Positions 11,499 through 24,289 of a stretch of DNA of 64,000 nt are shown here, one piece after another; positions within the stretch are counted from its first letter, which is position 1, and each line of letters begins with the position of its first letter. A model generated the notes under the pieces. That model saw only the letters and a program-made list of their open reading frames with translations. It did not search any database and had not been told where the DNA came from. The position numbers and the translations under genes were made by a program. Source of the stretch: Limonium bicolor (lineage: Eukaryota > Streptophyta > Magnoliopsida > Caryophyllales > Plumbaginaceae); NCBI GenBank assembly GCA_023374045.1, contig CM041778.1, forward strand, positions 98,334,839 through 98,398,838, read 5' to 3'.

Positions 11499-11890
11499 CA
11501 CCAGTGCAGAAAATGTTTTTTACCACGGTTATTTTGCCTATATACCACGGTTCCAAACCGTGGTTAATACGCGCGTCGTATATTCAAAAATGACTATAAA
11601 CCACGGTTCAAAACCGTTGTTTAAACGCTAGAGTAAAAACCACGGTTGTACGGCGACCGTCGTTTAAATCCGTTTCTGTCGCGGGGAAAAGACCGATTTT
11701 ATACCACGGTTTGACTTGATAACCGTGGTATATAAGCCTTTTATACGACGGTTCTGGAACATAACGGTTGTGGTTATTACCGTTTCCATTGAATTTTATA
11801 CGACGGTTTTGCTACTAAACCGTGGTTTATAATGTCGTTCCATTGTGTTTAAAACCACGGTTTTTACATAACCGTGGTTTTTTTTTCTTT
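11499..11890. repeat. left terminus and subterminal repeat array of CACTA-1
   Basis: From 11520 to 11880 about a dozen copies of a roughly 12-base motif (ACCACGGTTT, AACCGTGGT or ACGACGGTTT) stand in alternating orientation, many as facing pairs about 15 bases apart. In the En/Spm model such subterminal motifs are the binding sites of the accessory DNA-binding protein. The matching array is at 21140-21470. Confidence 0.92.
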
Positions 11891-12409
11891 TTTTTAGTTT
11901 TTTGTTTTTCTAGCCTCTACCACAATGTGTTTTCCAACACAACCCAATTTACAATCATATATATACAAACTGTACAGGGCATCCAACTAGTATTGCCCTT
12001 TGATAACCAACCACACTATATATATGACCATAAACCAAGTTGCCAGTTTGAATTGCAACATTGAAAACGAATTGCAAAACAAAACTTTCAAAAATAAGAG
12101 AGAGTTGAACTTTACAAACTCTTTGAGAGTCTACGTTGCTTCAGCACAAACAAAAGTGTAAGTCTAACTACACTAGGATAAGATCTAAGTAACACTCAAG
12201 TAATTTTTACACCAAAACTGCGATAGATGATCTCTTACAAAGTCGAGATCCACTTTGGAAATACGTGCTCCCTGCTTTTGTGAAAAAAGAAACGATCTGT
12301 CCATAAAAAGAAACTGATCATCATTAGTACACAATTTTATTTCAAATGTAATAACTTTAACTAAAACTTTGATTGGTATGGTTTACCTTGTCATCATCAC
12401 CAAGCATGT

Positions 12410-15400
12410 CAATATTTGTACAATCTCGAACATATACCGCATCACATAATAGCCACAGCTTCGTGAATCAGGCTGTTGAGGACACTGTCATCACACCATC
12501 CATGGATTGCCAACTTTAGATAGATCAAAAAATTAAACGTTAACTTTAATACAAAAATGCATAATTAAATAATACTTACACGTATGTATGGAAGGAAGTC
12601 CAAGATGGAGAATGGTTTCTTCGCATCACTCAAACCAAACTTATGACCCCTGCATAAATACAGCATTTTAAAATGAAGCCATTTATTGTCAATAATCTAG
12701 GACAAGCTTAAAATAAATACAGAATGCATTAAAATTTTGAATACTCACTCCTTCAAATATTCTCTACAGCGATCTCTCGAAGGTCATCAGGGCCGCCCAA
12801 TGGGTCTATGTATCAACAAGCATGAGGTGTCGATACACAACACCATCAACATCCAATGATTGCTGCCACAGATAAAACAAAGAATGTTTGTAGACAATAT
12901 TTTAATAATTATCACAATTAGGAAGCAAAAAATTCCAGTTATTGTGTACTTACATCTGATGATATGGGATCAGCAAATATTTGCTTCTTCTTCGCACCGC
13001 AGCACAAAAATCCCTGCCTCACGTGCTGTGCACATCCTTGCGCATCCAATGCGGCCTGATTTGCTGACATCAATTGCGGGCACAAGAAAGAGATGGAAGA
13101 TAATCTCTTGTTCGATATCAGTCTAGTAGTCAAACACCTAAACAACATTTTTTCATAAGATATGTTAAATAGCTTAAAAAAATGAAAGATAATTTAATCA
13201 TTTAAAAGATACTTACACACAATAGGCTTGAATCACAGAGATGTTAGCAGGTCTCCCATCAAAAATTCTCTTAGATCGCTCACGGTAATCATCAGATCTC
13301 TGGGCTCGGGGGAGTGGAAAACATGCTTAGACACTTTCATGTTGAAATTGGTGACAGACTGCGGCTTCGTCATGAAAAAGTCATACAGCATTTTTTGTTT
13401 GTCTGTCAACTTCTTCAGATACTTAGGTGTCAGAATGGGGGATCTCTAGGAGTCATATCGAAAGGTTTGACCACTTCCTTTCTCACACTCTGACTCTCCT
13501 CATTTGATTTCACAACTTCTTTCCCCTTATCCACTTTCTTTCTTAACCGGTCTAATTCCTTATCAATCTAATAGTATACAAAATTTAAATAATAAACATA
13601 TCAGTCAACAGTCAAGTAAAAAACTAAACAGTAAGCATGTAATTAAATAGTTTACCTTGCCACTAACATCAATGAGAGAATATGGCCATGGAACAACTGA
13701 AGATTTTGCTTGACCTATTTTACTCCACTGATTCCACTCCAACGGAAGGGGAGAGTCCTCATGACCTTGCACAATATGTCTACCATCACACGAGCGTGGA
13801 GAGGTGGGATGGGCTTGAAATGTACTACAGTGTTCGGTCGGTCTGTTGTAAAACCCGACCGAATGCAACATGCACAGTCCCACAATCTAACACTTGAACA
13901 AATGACATGATTTAGCCACCTACATCAACTCACAACAGTAAGCAAGCTAATAAAAATTATTGTTTTAAAAGTAATGTTAAAATAACTAAGGAGGAAAAAA
14001 GAACAAACCGAAAGGTTTTGATAAGGAAATGTGTCTCTGGTAGAAGAAAGGTGCAGGATGATCGACCATCGGAGTATCCGCCGTCGTGGTATGAGCAGAC
14101 GTCGGTGTAGGATCATCGACAGTATCCGCCGTCGTGGTAGGAGCAGACGTCGGTCTAGTAGTAGGTGCCGGTGTAGGAGACGCGGCCACTATCGATCTAT
14201 CCGCTGTCGCGGTAGGTAGGAGTAGACACCGTGGTGTAGGAGTAGGTGTCGGTGTTGTAGGAGCATGCACCTGGCCCAATACTAAAGCCTCAAGTCTTCG
14301 CAGGCGCTCCTCGTAGGCTTGACGCTCCTCAGCGTGGCGTCTTTCCGACTCAGCGCGTGACGTCTTTCCGACTCCTCCAACCGGTCATGCACCCGTTCAT
14401 CCACCATTCTCTCTATCATTTCAGCCTGTGGTACTCTCGATCGAGAGGAAAAACACGTCTTTTTGGCGAACTTCCCCTCCAAGCCCCCGCACTCGCCCTG
14501 GATGATCCTTTTGCCCAAGGGCCTTATTCAGGGATCATCCTGAGACGGAGGGGCCGGAACCATCTCCCATCGCTCAGTAGAGCCAGACTATTTTAAATTA
14601 ACAAAAATATTAGAAATGAACATTACCAATTAGTAAACAACAACTTTTAAATATATATACTTACCAATCTTGGACGCCAAAAGCGCTCACGAACACATAT
14701 CTCGCTCTGCAGGGACACATATAACGCGATCAGCTTAATTCTGCAAGTAACTCATCGTCATTAAATGCTTCACTGACCCTATGCATCGTCAACACATCAA
14801 TACTGACTGAGTCCGTCTTCATTGTTTTCGTCAGTAAGCCCTCGCTCTTCCACTTCTCCAACCGCCCGTGTATCCAGCTCGCCCCATGAAGTGCTTGTAG
14901 ATATTCTTCGCCAGGTTACGCCTCGCTTGTTCTTGACGTAACTGTTACAAAATTGTATATTTGTAAGTTATACATAATAAAAAATATTTGTTAAATTTTA
15001 TTCCTTAAATAATTAAGAAAGAATAATTGTAAAAGTACCTTAAACTCTTCAGTCTGGCGATGGTCGTAGAATATCTTCCAGTCCTCCTCGTGATCATACC
15101 ATCATACACTACCCACGGCGGTGACCTCTGGAGCCCGGTTTGGTAATCCAGCCATCTACCAACCGATGCTTGAACTGTCGCAGTGATGTCGCTAGAAGTG
15201 ATTCAATCTTCGTCCAAGTTCATCCGCGACTTTGTTCTTCTTCTGCACCATATGCCACATGATGTCTTTGTCTGCCTTTTCTTGATCTTTCCAATCCTTA
15301 TTAATCGAGCAATGGGATTTTACCATCAATCCCAAGTAGGAAGCAAACTGCTGCTTCGACCCACCACGAGTCGGAGGTACTTGTCCCAGATCAAATCGAT

Positions 15401-15587
15401 GGGGAAGAATCTTTCTTCTTCTTCAACCCACGGGTCGGTCCACGTCCCTTCTGAGGGTTCTACGACGAAGTAGATGCAGCCGGGGTGGTTTTCAGTAGAT
15501 GCAACTGGTGGTTCTTCAATAGGGACGTCATCCTCAATATCATCCAACCCCACAATAAGTCCTCTTCGACTCTATCGTCAGGATCCA
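12410..15587 (-). pseudogene. CACTA accessory gene: En/Spm-type domain fused to Ulp1-like C48 protease
   Basis: A minus-strand multi-exon gene. The first part (15587 down to about 15330) is acidic, with GLDDIEDDVPIEEPP. Next, 15180-14700 carries text typical of the plant En/Spm accessory family, such as EDWKIFYDHRQTEEFK and EQARRNLAKNIYKHFMG. A Thr-Pro-Ala-rich linker spans 14280-14000. The C-terminal third is a Ulp1/C48 cysteine protease: NHWMLMVLCIDTSC supplies the catalytic His (12849-12860), and QPDSRSCGYYVMRYM the catalytic Cys (12452-12460). Good GTAAGT donors stand at the ends of segments near 13215 and 12950, so introns are likely. Several single-base frameshifts are present. C48 enzymes cleave SUMO-like modifiers; the role in transposition is unknown. 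Confidence 0.82.
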
Positions 15588-15706
15588 TAATCTGAAAAAT
15601 AATCAACAATTAACAAGGTTAATACGAACATCTACTGAATCAAATATTGAAACATGACAAAAATGAAATAATATAATATTGTCAACCAAACTTACAAAAT
15701 AACATT

Positions 15707-18700
15707 TCATCGTTCAATCCACAATCCTTCATTGTGGTCGGACCTTCGATATTCAAAATTAGTTACATTATCTACCTCCATCGGCAAACGAATAGGTACA
15801 TCTGTTTCATCTTCACAGTCGTATTCATCCTCATCAACAATATTATCAATCCCAACTATCGATCTTTTACTCTGCATTACAATAGACCATCTGGGATTAG
15901 ACTGATCACGACAGTAGAATACTGTTTTGCCTTTGATGCAACAATAAAGGGTTCATCAGTAGGAGCCGCTATCGTTAAATCAACTAGCTTCATACCATGA
16001 TCCTCCTCATGATATCTGTTTGTTGTCCACCCATTTGCAACGAAATACGCAAGTTTCATAACTAGTGTAATTCAAGACCCAAATATCCTCAATAACACCA
16101 TAATATTGTTCTTCAGTGTATTACGACTTGTTCCTGTGAAAATGTCTTGTGAAGCGATAAGATGCACACCACTGTTCTGGTTTGTCGATTTACAATCTTG
16201 ACGTGCAGTGTAAAAGAAAATCCATTTACATCATATCCTTCATACGACAACACATCGAGATTTGGACCAAGTGCCAACAACTGGATCATTTCACCACGTT
16301 CCTTGAATCTTCATACAACACCTTCTGTCTGAACCACTTAACAAATGTTGCATTCTGCTCTTTTTTTAATTTGGCATTACTCATGTGGGGTTTTTGTTTT
16401 GAGGTACTAGGGTGGTGTGCATCGAAAACGGTTCAACAACTTCTGAATGATTCAACACAACCAGATGTGCCTTGTTCAATGTATCAATATCAACTCTGCA
16501 TAATTTTTCCCACAGGTGCCAACCCCTTTAAGCCTGCCATCATGTCTTGCTTTCGGTAATCCAATAACATCAACACCGTGTAAGTAGTGAGTGCAGAAGT
16601 CAACTACCTCCTCTTTATTGTCCCTTCAATTATGCTTCCCTCTGGACGCCGACGGTTTTTCATTTTCTTTCAGTATATACCATATATCTCTCAAACGGAT
16701 ACATGTATCGAAGGTATAACGGACCACAATGTTTGATCTCTCTAACAAGATGAACAAGTAGATGCACCATAATATCAAAAAACGAAGGAGGAGGAAAATA
16801 CATTTCCAACTGACACATGGTGATCACAAGGTCATTCTGTAGTTTATCCAGCGTCTCCACATCAAGCACTTTACACGGAATTCCTTTGAAGAAAACACAT
16901 AAATTTGTAATAGTTTTCCTGACATCAGCTGGAAGGATTCCACGGAGAGCAACCGGAAGTAAGTGCTGCATCAGCACATGATAGTCGTGAGACTTCATCC
17001 CTACCAATTAAAGATCAGACATTAATACCAAACTTGATATGTTCGATGAGTAACCGGATGGCACTTTAATATGACGAAGAGAACTACAAAAAACTTATTT
17101 TTTCTCTTCTTTGGATAATGTATGACAAGCGGGAGGCAAGAATGTTCTTTTCCCTCTTTGTGTGGCGCGAGTTCTTCTCGTATACCCAATTCAACCAGAT
17201 CTTTTCTACCCTTTAAATGGTCTTTTGTCTTTCCTTTCACGTTTAGTAGTGTCGCAGATACACTTTCACCAATGTTTTTCTCCACGTGCATAGCATCAAT
17301 GCAATGTCTCACCTCTAAATGTTGCCAATATTCAAGTTCCTAAATATTGATTTTTTCTTCCAGATGCTCTTTTCAGTGGCTTTAATTGGTGGACCGAAGT
17401 TGTTTCACAACATTCTTCAACTGATTGTAAGTCTCAGCAGCAGATAGTGGTGGTCGAGTCGAGCGACTGCATGATCCGTTTTTCCATCAAACTCTTTTGT
17501 CATCTTACGGTATTTGTGCCCTTTAGGGAGGAATTTCCGATGGCCCATGTACACATTTTTTCCACTGTGTTTTAACCGTATACTGCAAGTTCTATCTCCA
17601 CATATAGGGCACGCTAGTAGAGCTCCTTAATTGTGTATCCCGAGGGTACCGTATGCAGGGAAATCATTGATCGTACAAACAACATAGCCCAGAGCGTGAA
17701 GTTTTCCATACCATATGAATCATACACCGTCGCACCTTCATTCACACAACAATTTTAAATCGTCAATAAGGGGTGCAAAAACACATCAATTTTGTTTCCC
17801 GGTTGTTTTGGACCGATATCAACAGAGAGAGGGAATATGTCTGGGTTTTCATACACAACCATGGCGGCAGATTGTATATTTGTCAATAAAACAGGCCAAG
17901 TACTGTGTATACTGCTCAAAGTGCCATAAGGGTTCATCCAATCAGTGCATAAACCAAGTCTTAAGTTCCTTGGGTCTGTACCGAATTGAGGGTATATTTT
18001 GTCAATGTTTCTCCATTGTGGTGAATCGGCTGGATGTCTCAATTTACCATCATCCTTTCATGAGTAGCATGCCATCGGAGGTTCTCAGCATCTTTCTGAA
18101 CTGCAAACAAACGTTTTGAATCGGGGAATTATCGGTAGATACCACAACACCTTCACAGGAGAGCCCACTTTAGTGCTTATGTGGTTTCTGTCACCCTTTT
18201 TTACATAGCGTGATTCCCCACATTCAGAGCAATGGTCATCCAACTCATTCTCTTCCAATACAACATACACCCATTTGGACAAGCATGTATTTTTTTATAT
18301 TCCATACCCATCGGACACATTAACTTCTTTGCCTCATAAGTTGTTGTGGGTATCACATTGTCCTTTGGTAGTACATCATTCAACAGTTGTAAAAGATCTG
18401 TAAAACTGACATCACTCCTCCATGTCTCGCCTTCAGATTGAATAGTTTTAGGACAACGCTCAATTTGTTTGTGTTTGCGTTTCACATCAATTGTACAACG
18501 GTTCTTTGAGCTTGCATCAGATTTTCGAATGATTTGGGTTTGTTGGAAAAATGTTGTTCAACATCTTCCATCATTGCATTAAGGTCCTCCTGATCATCTG
18601 AATCACTACCTAGGAATCATCTTGAGTATCCCCAAAATCGTGTGGTGAAGCATCCATTTCTGATTATTCTGCATACGACGTTATCAGCACATTCAAACAC

Positions 18701-18946
18701 TTGTACTGAATGTTGACCATGCAGTATTGTTATGGCTTCATAATCATCTGTAAACCTCGCGAATCAGATGATCCTTAATCTTGTCCACACCTCGGTATTT
18801 GAATCGTTCTTGCAATCGACACAAGGACATCGAATATATCCCTTATCCCTTGGTTTAAGATTGTCAACAAGGACTTTGCAAAATTTATTGACCCCTTCTA
18901 GGTACTTGATGTCCAATCTGTCACTGTACATCACCGAGCGCTCCAT
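15707..18946 (-). pseudogene. TNP2-type CACTA transposase
   Basis: Domains follow the family order from right to left. A transposase-associated N-terminus has MERSVMYSDRLDIKYLEGV and a CPCVDCKN metal-binding motif (about 18810). The Transposase_21 core lies at 18480-17040 with LGLCTDWMNPYGTLSS and MRHCIDAMHVEKNIGES. A DUF4218 part covers 17007-16660 (PFERYMVYTERK), and a DUF4216 part 16090-15707 (RCKWVDNKQ, DEPFIVASKAKQ). The stop TGA is at 15707-15709. I chose the ATG at 18946 because MERS-x-MY is the usual family start; an in-frame ATG exists at 18988. Frameshifts occur between domains, one being a lost G in the KQVFY motif near 15918. The enzyme cuts the element at its ends. Confidence 0.9.
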
Positions 18947-19062
18947 CTCCTTTTTCAACACACACCAGATGTCGTGAACTCGTTCCATTGATCTCCTATT
19001 TTTTATTTACAGATTTAACAACCTAAACCTATCCAATCACCTTCGATCTCACCTATGGAACA

Positions 19063-19230
19063 AGTTAATAATATACAGTAGTTCAGTGATAATTTCGGCA
19101 ACATTACCCTACAGTTCTCCTAGTGTAGATATATATATATGAATCGTTCAATTCACATTATATATGTACACTAGAAGAACACATAGGGTATGCTGCTGAA
19201 ATTATCATGAACTATTGTATATTATTAACT
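19063..19230. ncRNA. long near-perfect hairpin upstream of the CACTA-1 transposase
   Basis: Two inverted arms, 19063-19127 and 19167-19230, are about 90 percent complementary over some 64 bases, separated by a 39-base AT-rich loop. The pattern of a long arm with few bulges resembles a plant microRNA precursor or a small MITE. It lies about 120 bases 5' of the transposase start, in its leader or first intron. No mature small RNA can be named. The structure is seen; transcription and processing are inference. Confidence 0.6.
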
Positions 19231-19429
19231 CATTCACAACCTAGATGGTGAGCTCAAAGGTCATTGGACGTCCCAACAGGGACTATCTAAGACATACCTC
19301 TATCAGGTAATCTCAGACAGGTAATTCTATGTTTGAATTGATTTTCCATTGTTTATATAGAAAAACAAAATAAATTGAAACATTTTTAAATACCAACCTG
19401 ATGAAAACTGGCATGGTCAGCTAGCGCCA

Positions 19430-20120
19430 CAACACAAGATAGAGAAGAGACAAGTAGACAGATGTTCTTGCACGTAGTATATGACACCTATTCAATGAAA
19501 TAATAATAAGTTTTAATTTTATAAAAACTTGAATAATTGAACCATATTAAAACAAACGATGAATTAGGAATCAGCTTAAATTCTGGGAAAAATTTGGCAT
19601 GACCTTTGCGTATTTTTTAGACACTCCACATTTTTTTAAGCAGAATACAAACACAGTAGCAACAATAACATTTATTCTCCGCAAACCATACGAATTATTA
19701 TCAGACAGACAAGTATATAATAATATATATGATCAATGAACAAAAACAACCACCACATTTCAACTTAATCTCACATTTCACCACACTATGCAAATATATA
19801 TTCTAATGATTGCAGAATACAAGTAGAATTTACTATAACGTTTATTCATGACAATATAAGTATTTGTTTGTAAAATCATAATCAGAAACGCAAGTGTTTT
19901 ACCGTGGGTTCTAGATCAGGCAAACTGTGGCAGAGGTTGACAACAGCAAATGGTGCGACAAGTAGACAATCCGACCGTGTGTAGTGATCACCTATTCAAT
20001 AAAATTAGAATATAAGGTTTTAATTCTGGAAAAATTTGGCATGACCTTTGCGTATTGCTAGAGACTCCACACTTTTTTAAGCAGAAACAAACACAATAGC
20101 AGCATCAGATCAAGGTTCAA
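19430..20120. repeat. dispersed direct duplication inside CACTA-1
   Basis: The block about 19430-19665 recurs at about 19940-20110. Shared strings include GACAAGTAGACA, CACCTATTCAAT, and AAAAATTTGGCATGACC followed by TTTGCGTATT. It lies in the untranslated 5' part of the transposase gene; no coding potential is seen. Confidence 0.8.
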
Positions 20121-20589
20121 GTGATTCCCAAATGTTGACTAGTACACTCCATTTATCCAGTAATCCAAAATTTACATAGAACTCTATCGTCATACTTTCG
20201 CTCAAACAAACTGGAATGTCCAGAAACCTTATTTCAAATTCGAAACCTTAAACTTTAATTTGAACCATAATTCGGTTTTAGTGTTGCTAATTAGCATAAC
20301 CGCATCAAGATAAAAAAAATATAATCCAACTACATACATTGTTTGAATTTGTGAACTTCCATAATTTAAGGAATTAGTAAACACTCACCCGAAAACACTA
20401 AATCCAGAATCGACCAACCACAACCAATTTTCCAAAATCATCAAAACCACATAAGTAATCTTCCACAATAATCACAAGATTTTGCCTATGGTAATCATAG
20501 CAAATGTGCTGAAATAAATTGCATCCCTATCTGCAAGAAATAAATTGCATCCCTATCTAGCTGGCGACAACAATATACATGCCTCTTTT

Positions 20590-20840
20590 CATTCTCTAAT
20601 TTGCAGCCCTAACTGTCGAGCAAGAACATTTTCATTCCAAAATTTTGCAACCCTAACTGTCGAGCAAGAACATTTTCATTCCAAAATTTTGCAACCCTAA
20701 ATGACGAACAAGAGCATACATGCTCGCGCCTGTATTCATTCTCTAAATCGCACCTAACTGTCGAACAAGAATACATGCTCGCGCCTGTATTCATTCTTCA
20801 ATTAATGTAAATCGCACCTAACTGTCGAACAAGAGCATAC
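20590..20840. repeat. tandem repeats near right end of CACTA-1
   Basis: About five imperfect units of 50-65 bases built around AACTGTCGA(G/A)CAAGA and a CATTTTCATTCC or CTGTATTCATTC block. Units one and two are nearly identical; later ones share a CATGCTCGCGCC block. They lie between the GC-rich leader and the transposase, so they could modulate transcription or be spliced out. Confidence 0.85.
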
Positions 20841-21135
20841 CTGCAGTGGCTACAACGTCGGTGAGCAGAGGGGCAGAGGCGGCGTTGGCGCGGCGCTGGC
20901 GCGGCGAGCTTCAACCAGAGGGGGAGCTTCAGGATGCGCGACAAGACGAGGCCAGGGCGGAGGCGGTGGAGCGAGCTGGTGACCGTGAGCAGGGCGACGG
21001 CGGAAGGAGGGCAAAACGGCGAGGGGGGGGAGTCGTCGACGGGAGAGGAGGGGAGTCGCCGGAATCGCACAGGAGACTGGGATGTCGGGAGGAAGAAGAA
21101 GAAAATAAGGCTTTCGGGTTTTTAATTCAATGACT
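20840..21135 (-). promoter_or_regulatory. GC-rich leader/promoter-proximal island of CACTA-1
   Basis: About 300 bases of strongly GC-rich, CG-dense sequence inside an AT-rich element, immediately internal to the right subterminal array. Long frames on both strands are a by-product of the base composition and none resembles a protein. By position it is the 5' leader of the minus-strand genes; in maize En/Spm a GC-rich downstream control region occupies the same place. No TATA box was assigned. Confidence 0.55.
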
Positions 21136-21139
21136 TTAA

Positions 21140-21488
21140 ACAACGGTTAATACACAAACCGTCGTTTAAAACCTATGTCACGAGAGTAATAAACAACGGT
21201 TCTTAGGTAAACCGTGGTTTTTCAGTGTTGGCGCAATACTTTAAACGACGGTTCAATAGTAACCGTGGTTTATGTTGATTATATACGACGGTTGTAACGG
21301 GAACCGTCATTTATCTTCTAAGGCGTCGAACTATAAACGACGGTTTCTGTTGAAACCGTCGTTTATATAGTGAGCCAAGCAACATAAATGACGGTTCTCT
21401 AAATAACCGTGGTTATACACTTTAAACGACGGTTTCATTATTAACCGTGGTTTAAAGTCCGTCATTTAAAATCTTTTTTCTACTAGTG
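21140..21488. repeat. right terminus and subterminal array of CACTA-1
   Basis: Alternating copies of AAACGACGGTTT, AACCGTGGTTT and AACCGTCGTTTA fill 21140-21470. The terminus TTTTTTCTACTAGTG (ending 21488) is the inverted form of a CACTA end. It mirrors the left array. Confidence 0.93.
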
Positions 21489-21491
21489 AAT

Positions 21492-23607
21492 TTTTAGAGA
21501 TGTTACTTGTGTCCTAGGCATCGAGTTATGGAACCACACTTTTTTGTGGATACTACGTACACACCCTTCAAAGCTTCTTTACCAATGGTAGTAATCTTGT
21601 TAAGCACCTTACCATAATCCAAAAGTTCCTTGCCTATGGTGATTTAGCGTGTTTGAATATTGTCACGGCCTTTACTTGACCTAGAATCCGGTCCTTTCTT
21701 AAGTCCAACACTTCTTACTATGTTAGTGTCCCTGAGAGTTTGACCTCGTAGAGGTATGGCCTAGAACTCCCCCACAACCTTGACTGAGATACTCCCTTAT
21801 TTATCAATCCTTACTTATGTGATCTTAAGTGATGCCTAACCATATAGGCCTTTTGAGTGACCTTTATATAAGCAATTGTTTCATATACTCATGATTACAC
21901 TTTAATACACCCTAAGGAGCTTATTACACATTTTGTTTGTGTCTCTTCCCTTAAGCGACTCTAATGTTATCAATAGCATCTGGGAGTTGTGGTAGATGCT
22001 TATGCATATTCTTCTAACAATTGTTTGATTAAAGAGATCATCAAATGTTCCTATCATTTTCACACTAATGGGTTGCTTTTGCAAACATAAGACACTATTA
22101 TGAAACGATAAATGTTATGTAGGTTGTGGGAGGAGTTGTCACATGGTTTTTCTTAATTAGTTTAACAATATGTTTATGTATCAATCTTAATATAATCTCT
22201 ACAAGTCTTTCTTGTATAAGATGATTTACTGAAAACAATATACTGTTTAAGATCATTGCTGTGAAAAGAAACAAGCAATATCTTAACTATATAGATGTCA
22301 ATTTTAGTGGTTGTGTTTAGTTTTTCGAGCATTGTAAATTAAGTGTTGATGGTTTAGGAATTTTTGTTATGTATGTTCATATCTGTATGGTTTCTTAGCT
22401 TGTCTCTAATGTTAAATCTATTTTACTAACTCCAAAGACTCACATATAATCTTAATGAAATAACCAACATTTTTGTGGACATAAAAAAGTATAGAAGCTC
22501 AATTAACCGTAGAAGCAAACAAACATGCATCAACACAGAGAATAACATTTCGCCAACAATATCATTGGATTATTCATGATGGATTTAAGTGCAAACCCAA
22601 CAAGCCTTTATACAATAAAGCACCATGTTTCTGACAATCTAGTCACCCACTCAATTAACAAACACAATCGAGATAGGATCTTTTATCTTCATTTAATTCG
22701 ACAAGCTCTCAATTAAATGGTTAAGTATCAAGAACATGATCACTAATCGATTTTATTACCTATTGAAATGCCCCAAAAAAATATATGGACCGACACCATA
22801 CTAGTATTTTGAGCATTCCTTTGATGCCTGCAATTGTGAATATGGTATTTAGTTGCATTCACAATTACTAACCAAATGTGATGCTTGGATTGCAATTTTT
22901 TTTAGTTGCATCAACTTGCAATGTAGTCGCATGAAGATTGTTCAAGTCTTGCTTTAACTTATGTTTTGCAGTATGTACTTTGTCCAATTCTTGATGTTGA
23001 CTTTTTTTTAGGTGAATGTATAGCCTTTTAGAGGAAGCTAAATGTGCATATTTAGTGGAACAAAAGACTTAAATATTTTTGGTTGACCTCACTTGAAACG
23101 ATCGCGTCACTCTAGTTAATGTTGTATCAAATGAAACACTTATGTTAATTTTGTTTGAAACGATTCATTGCAACTTGTCTATGATTTGTTCACAAGTGGG
23201 GTCATTTATGTAGGCCTAGTGTACACACATATCATATGTAATATTTGTTACACTTGTAAGTGTATTTTGAAAAATGTGAAAGATACTATGTGTACACTAA
23301 TATTTATGGATAATAAATATAGTGTAGAGAATTCTCATGGTCATACTTAAAAGTGTAGAATAGATCATCTTAATACTGTAGTTTGCATTTTTTTTTTAGT
23401 AGTGCATATGCCAATTCTAGCGCCAACAAATGTGAACTAGTTGTTCTACAAATTTGTAAATATTTGGTTCTGATCATTTCCATGCATGTTGATCTTATGT
23501 GTTCATGATTTAAAACTACAAAAGTGCAAACCACTGTATAAACACTATGATGTCTTCCTTTTCAATTAAAGTAATACGTATAATCAAGAACTAGAAATTA
23601 TAAGATA
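21492..23607. other. spacer without recognisable gene
   Basis: AT-rich sequence between two CACTA elements. A short minus-strand open stretch near 21500-21660 (including LNKITTIGKEALKGVY) looks protein-like, but I could not assign it. Nothing else was supported. Confidence 0.55.
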
Positions 23608-23850
23608 TACTACAAGAAAACAATGAAATTTCGACGCAAAAAATGACATTTCAACGCAAGTGCTGCTGCGTCAAAAATTACAATATCCACACGCCACACT
23701 CACGTCGTCTAGTTGACCGTCAAAAACATTTCGACGCAATTGACTTGTTTATTTCGACGCACTAAATTGCGTCGAAAATTACATATTTCGACACAATAGT
23801 TACGCAGAAATACATTAAACTTGCGTAGAAATTTTTTGTTTTCCATTTAA
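23608..23850. repeat. left end and subterminal motif array of CACTA-3
   Basis: At least eight copies of TTTCGACGCAA or its inverse TTGCGTCGAAA within 230 bases after the terminus. The same motif appears near the right end at 31850-31862 (TTGCGTCGAAAT). Confidence 0.88.
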
Positions 23851-24289
23851 AAAAAAAAAACAAAATGAAAGCATCTATTGAGAATGGTCAATACTGGTAC
23901 GGTACTGTAATATATGTAGAATTATATCCGATCCAAAATGCATTACAATATCTATTTAGGCAGTATCCAAAATCTAGATTACAAAATCCTAATCAAAATC
24001 TGCATTATAACAACCATTATTCACACACCCAAAATTGCAGTTTTTTCACTGCTTTCCACACTTAAAATTGCATTTTTTTTCACACTGCTGCTCCACACCT
24101 AAAATTGCAGTTTTTTCACATTGCTTCCCACACCCAAAATGGCAGTTTTTCACACTGCTTCCAGTTTTTTTCTTTCACATATGATCGAGCAGCTTCCTGC
24201 ATTGAAAATGATGAGTTAAACAAGGATGAATAACAATAAAACATATAAGATTGATTAATTAAAATTCACCTTAATACAAATACTCACAA

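Larger units (their letters stand above)
11499..21488 (-). mobile_element. CACTA (En/Spm) DNA transposon, CACTA-1, complete
   Basis: A 9990-bp element. The right terminus read inward on the minus strand is CACTAGTAGAAAAAAG; the left terminus is CACCAGTGCAGAAAA, a one-base departure from CACTA. A 3-bp target duplication AAT flanks it (11496-11498 and 21489-21491), the length expected for this superfamily. Both ends carry arrays of a short motif (ACCACGGTTT or ACGACGGTTT in both orientations), the usual CACTA subterminal repeats. Genes run right to left: a GC-rich leader, a TNP2-type transposase, then an accessory gene with a Ulp1-like protease. The genes have frameshifts, so mobility would need helpers. 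A second family member starts at 33595. Confidence 0.95.

Noticed and set aside
14031..14316. Arg-rich plus-strand frames opposite the CACTA-1 accessory gene
   Set aside because: They are the complement of the Thr-Pro-Ala linker on the coding strand.
20846..21143. 95- and 97-codon frames on both strands
   Set aside because: Both come from GC-rich, stop-poor sequence; neither resembles a known protein and they overlap each other fully.
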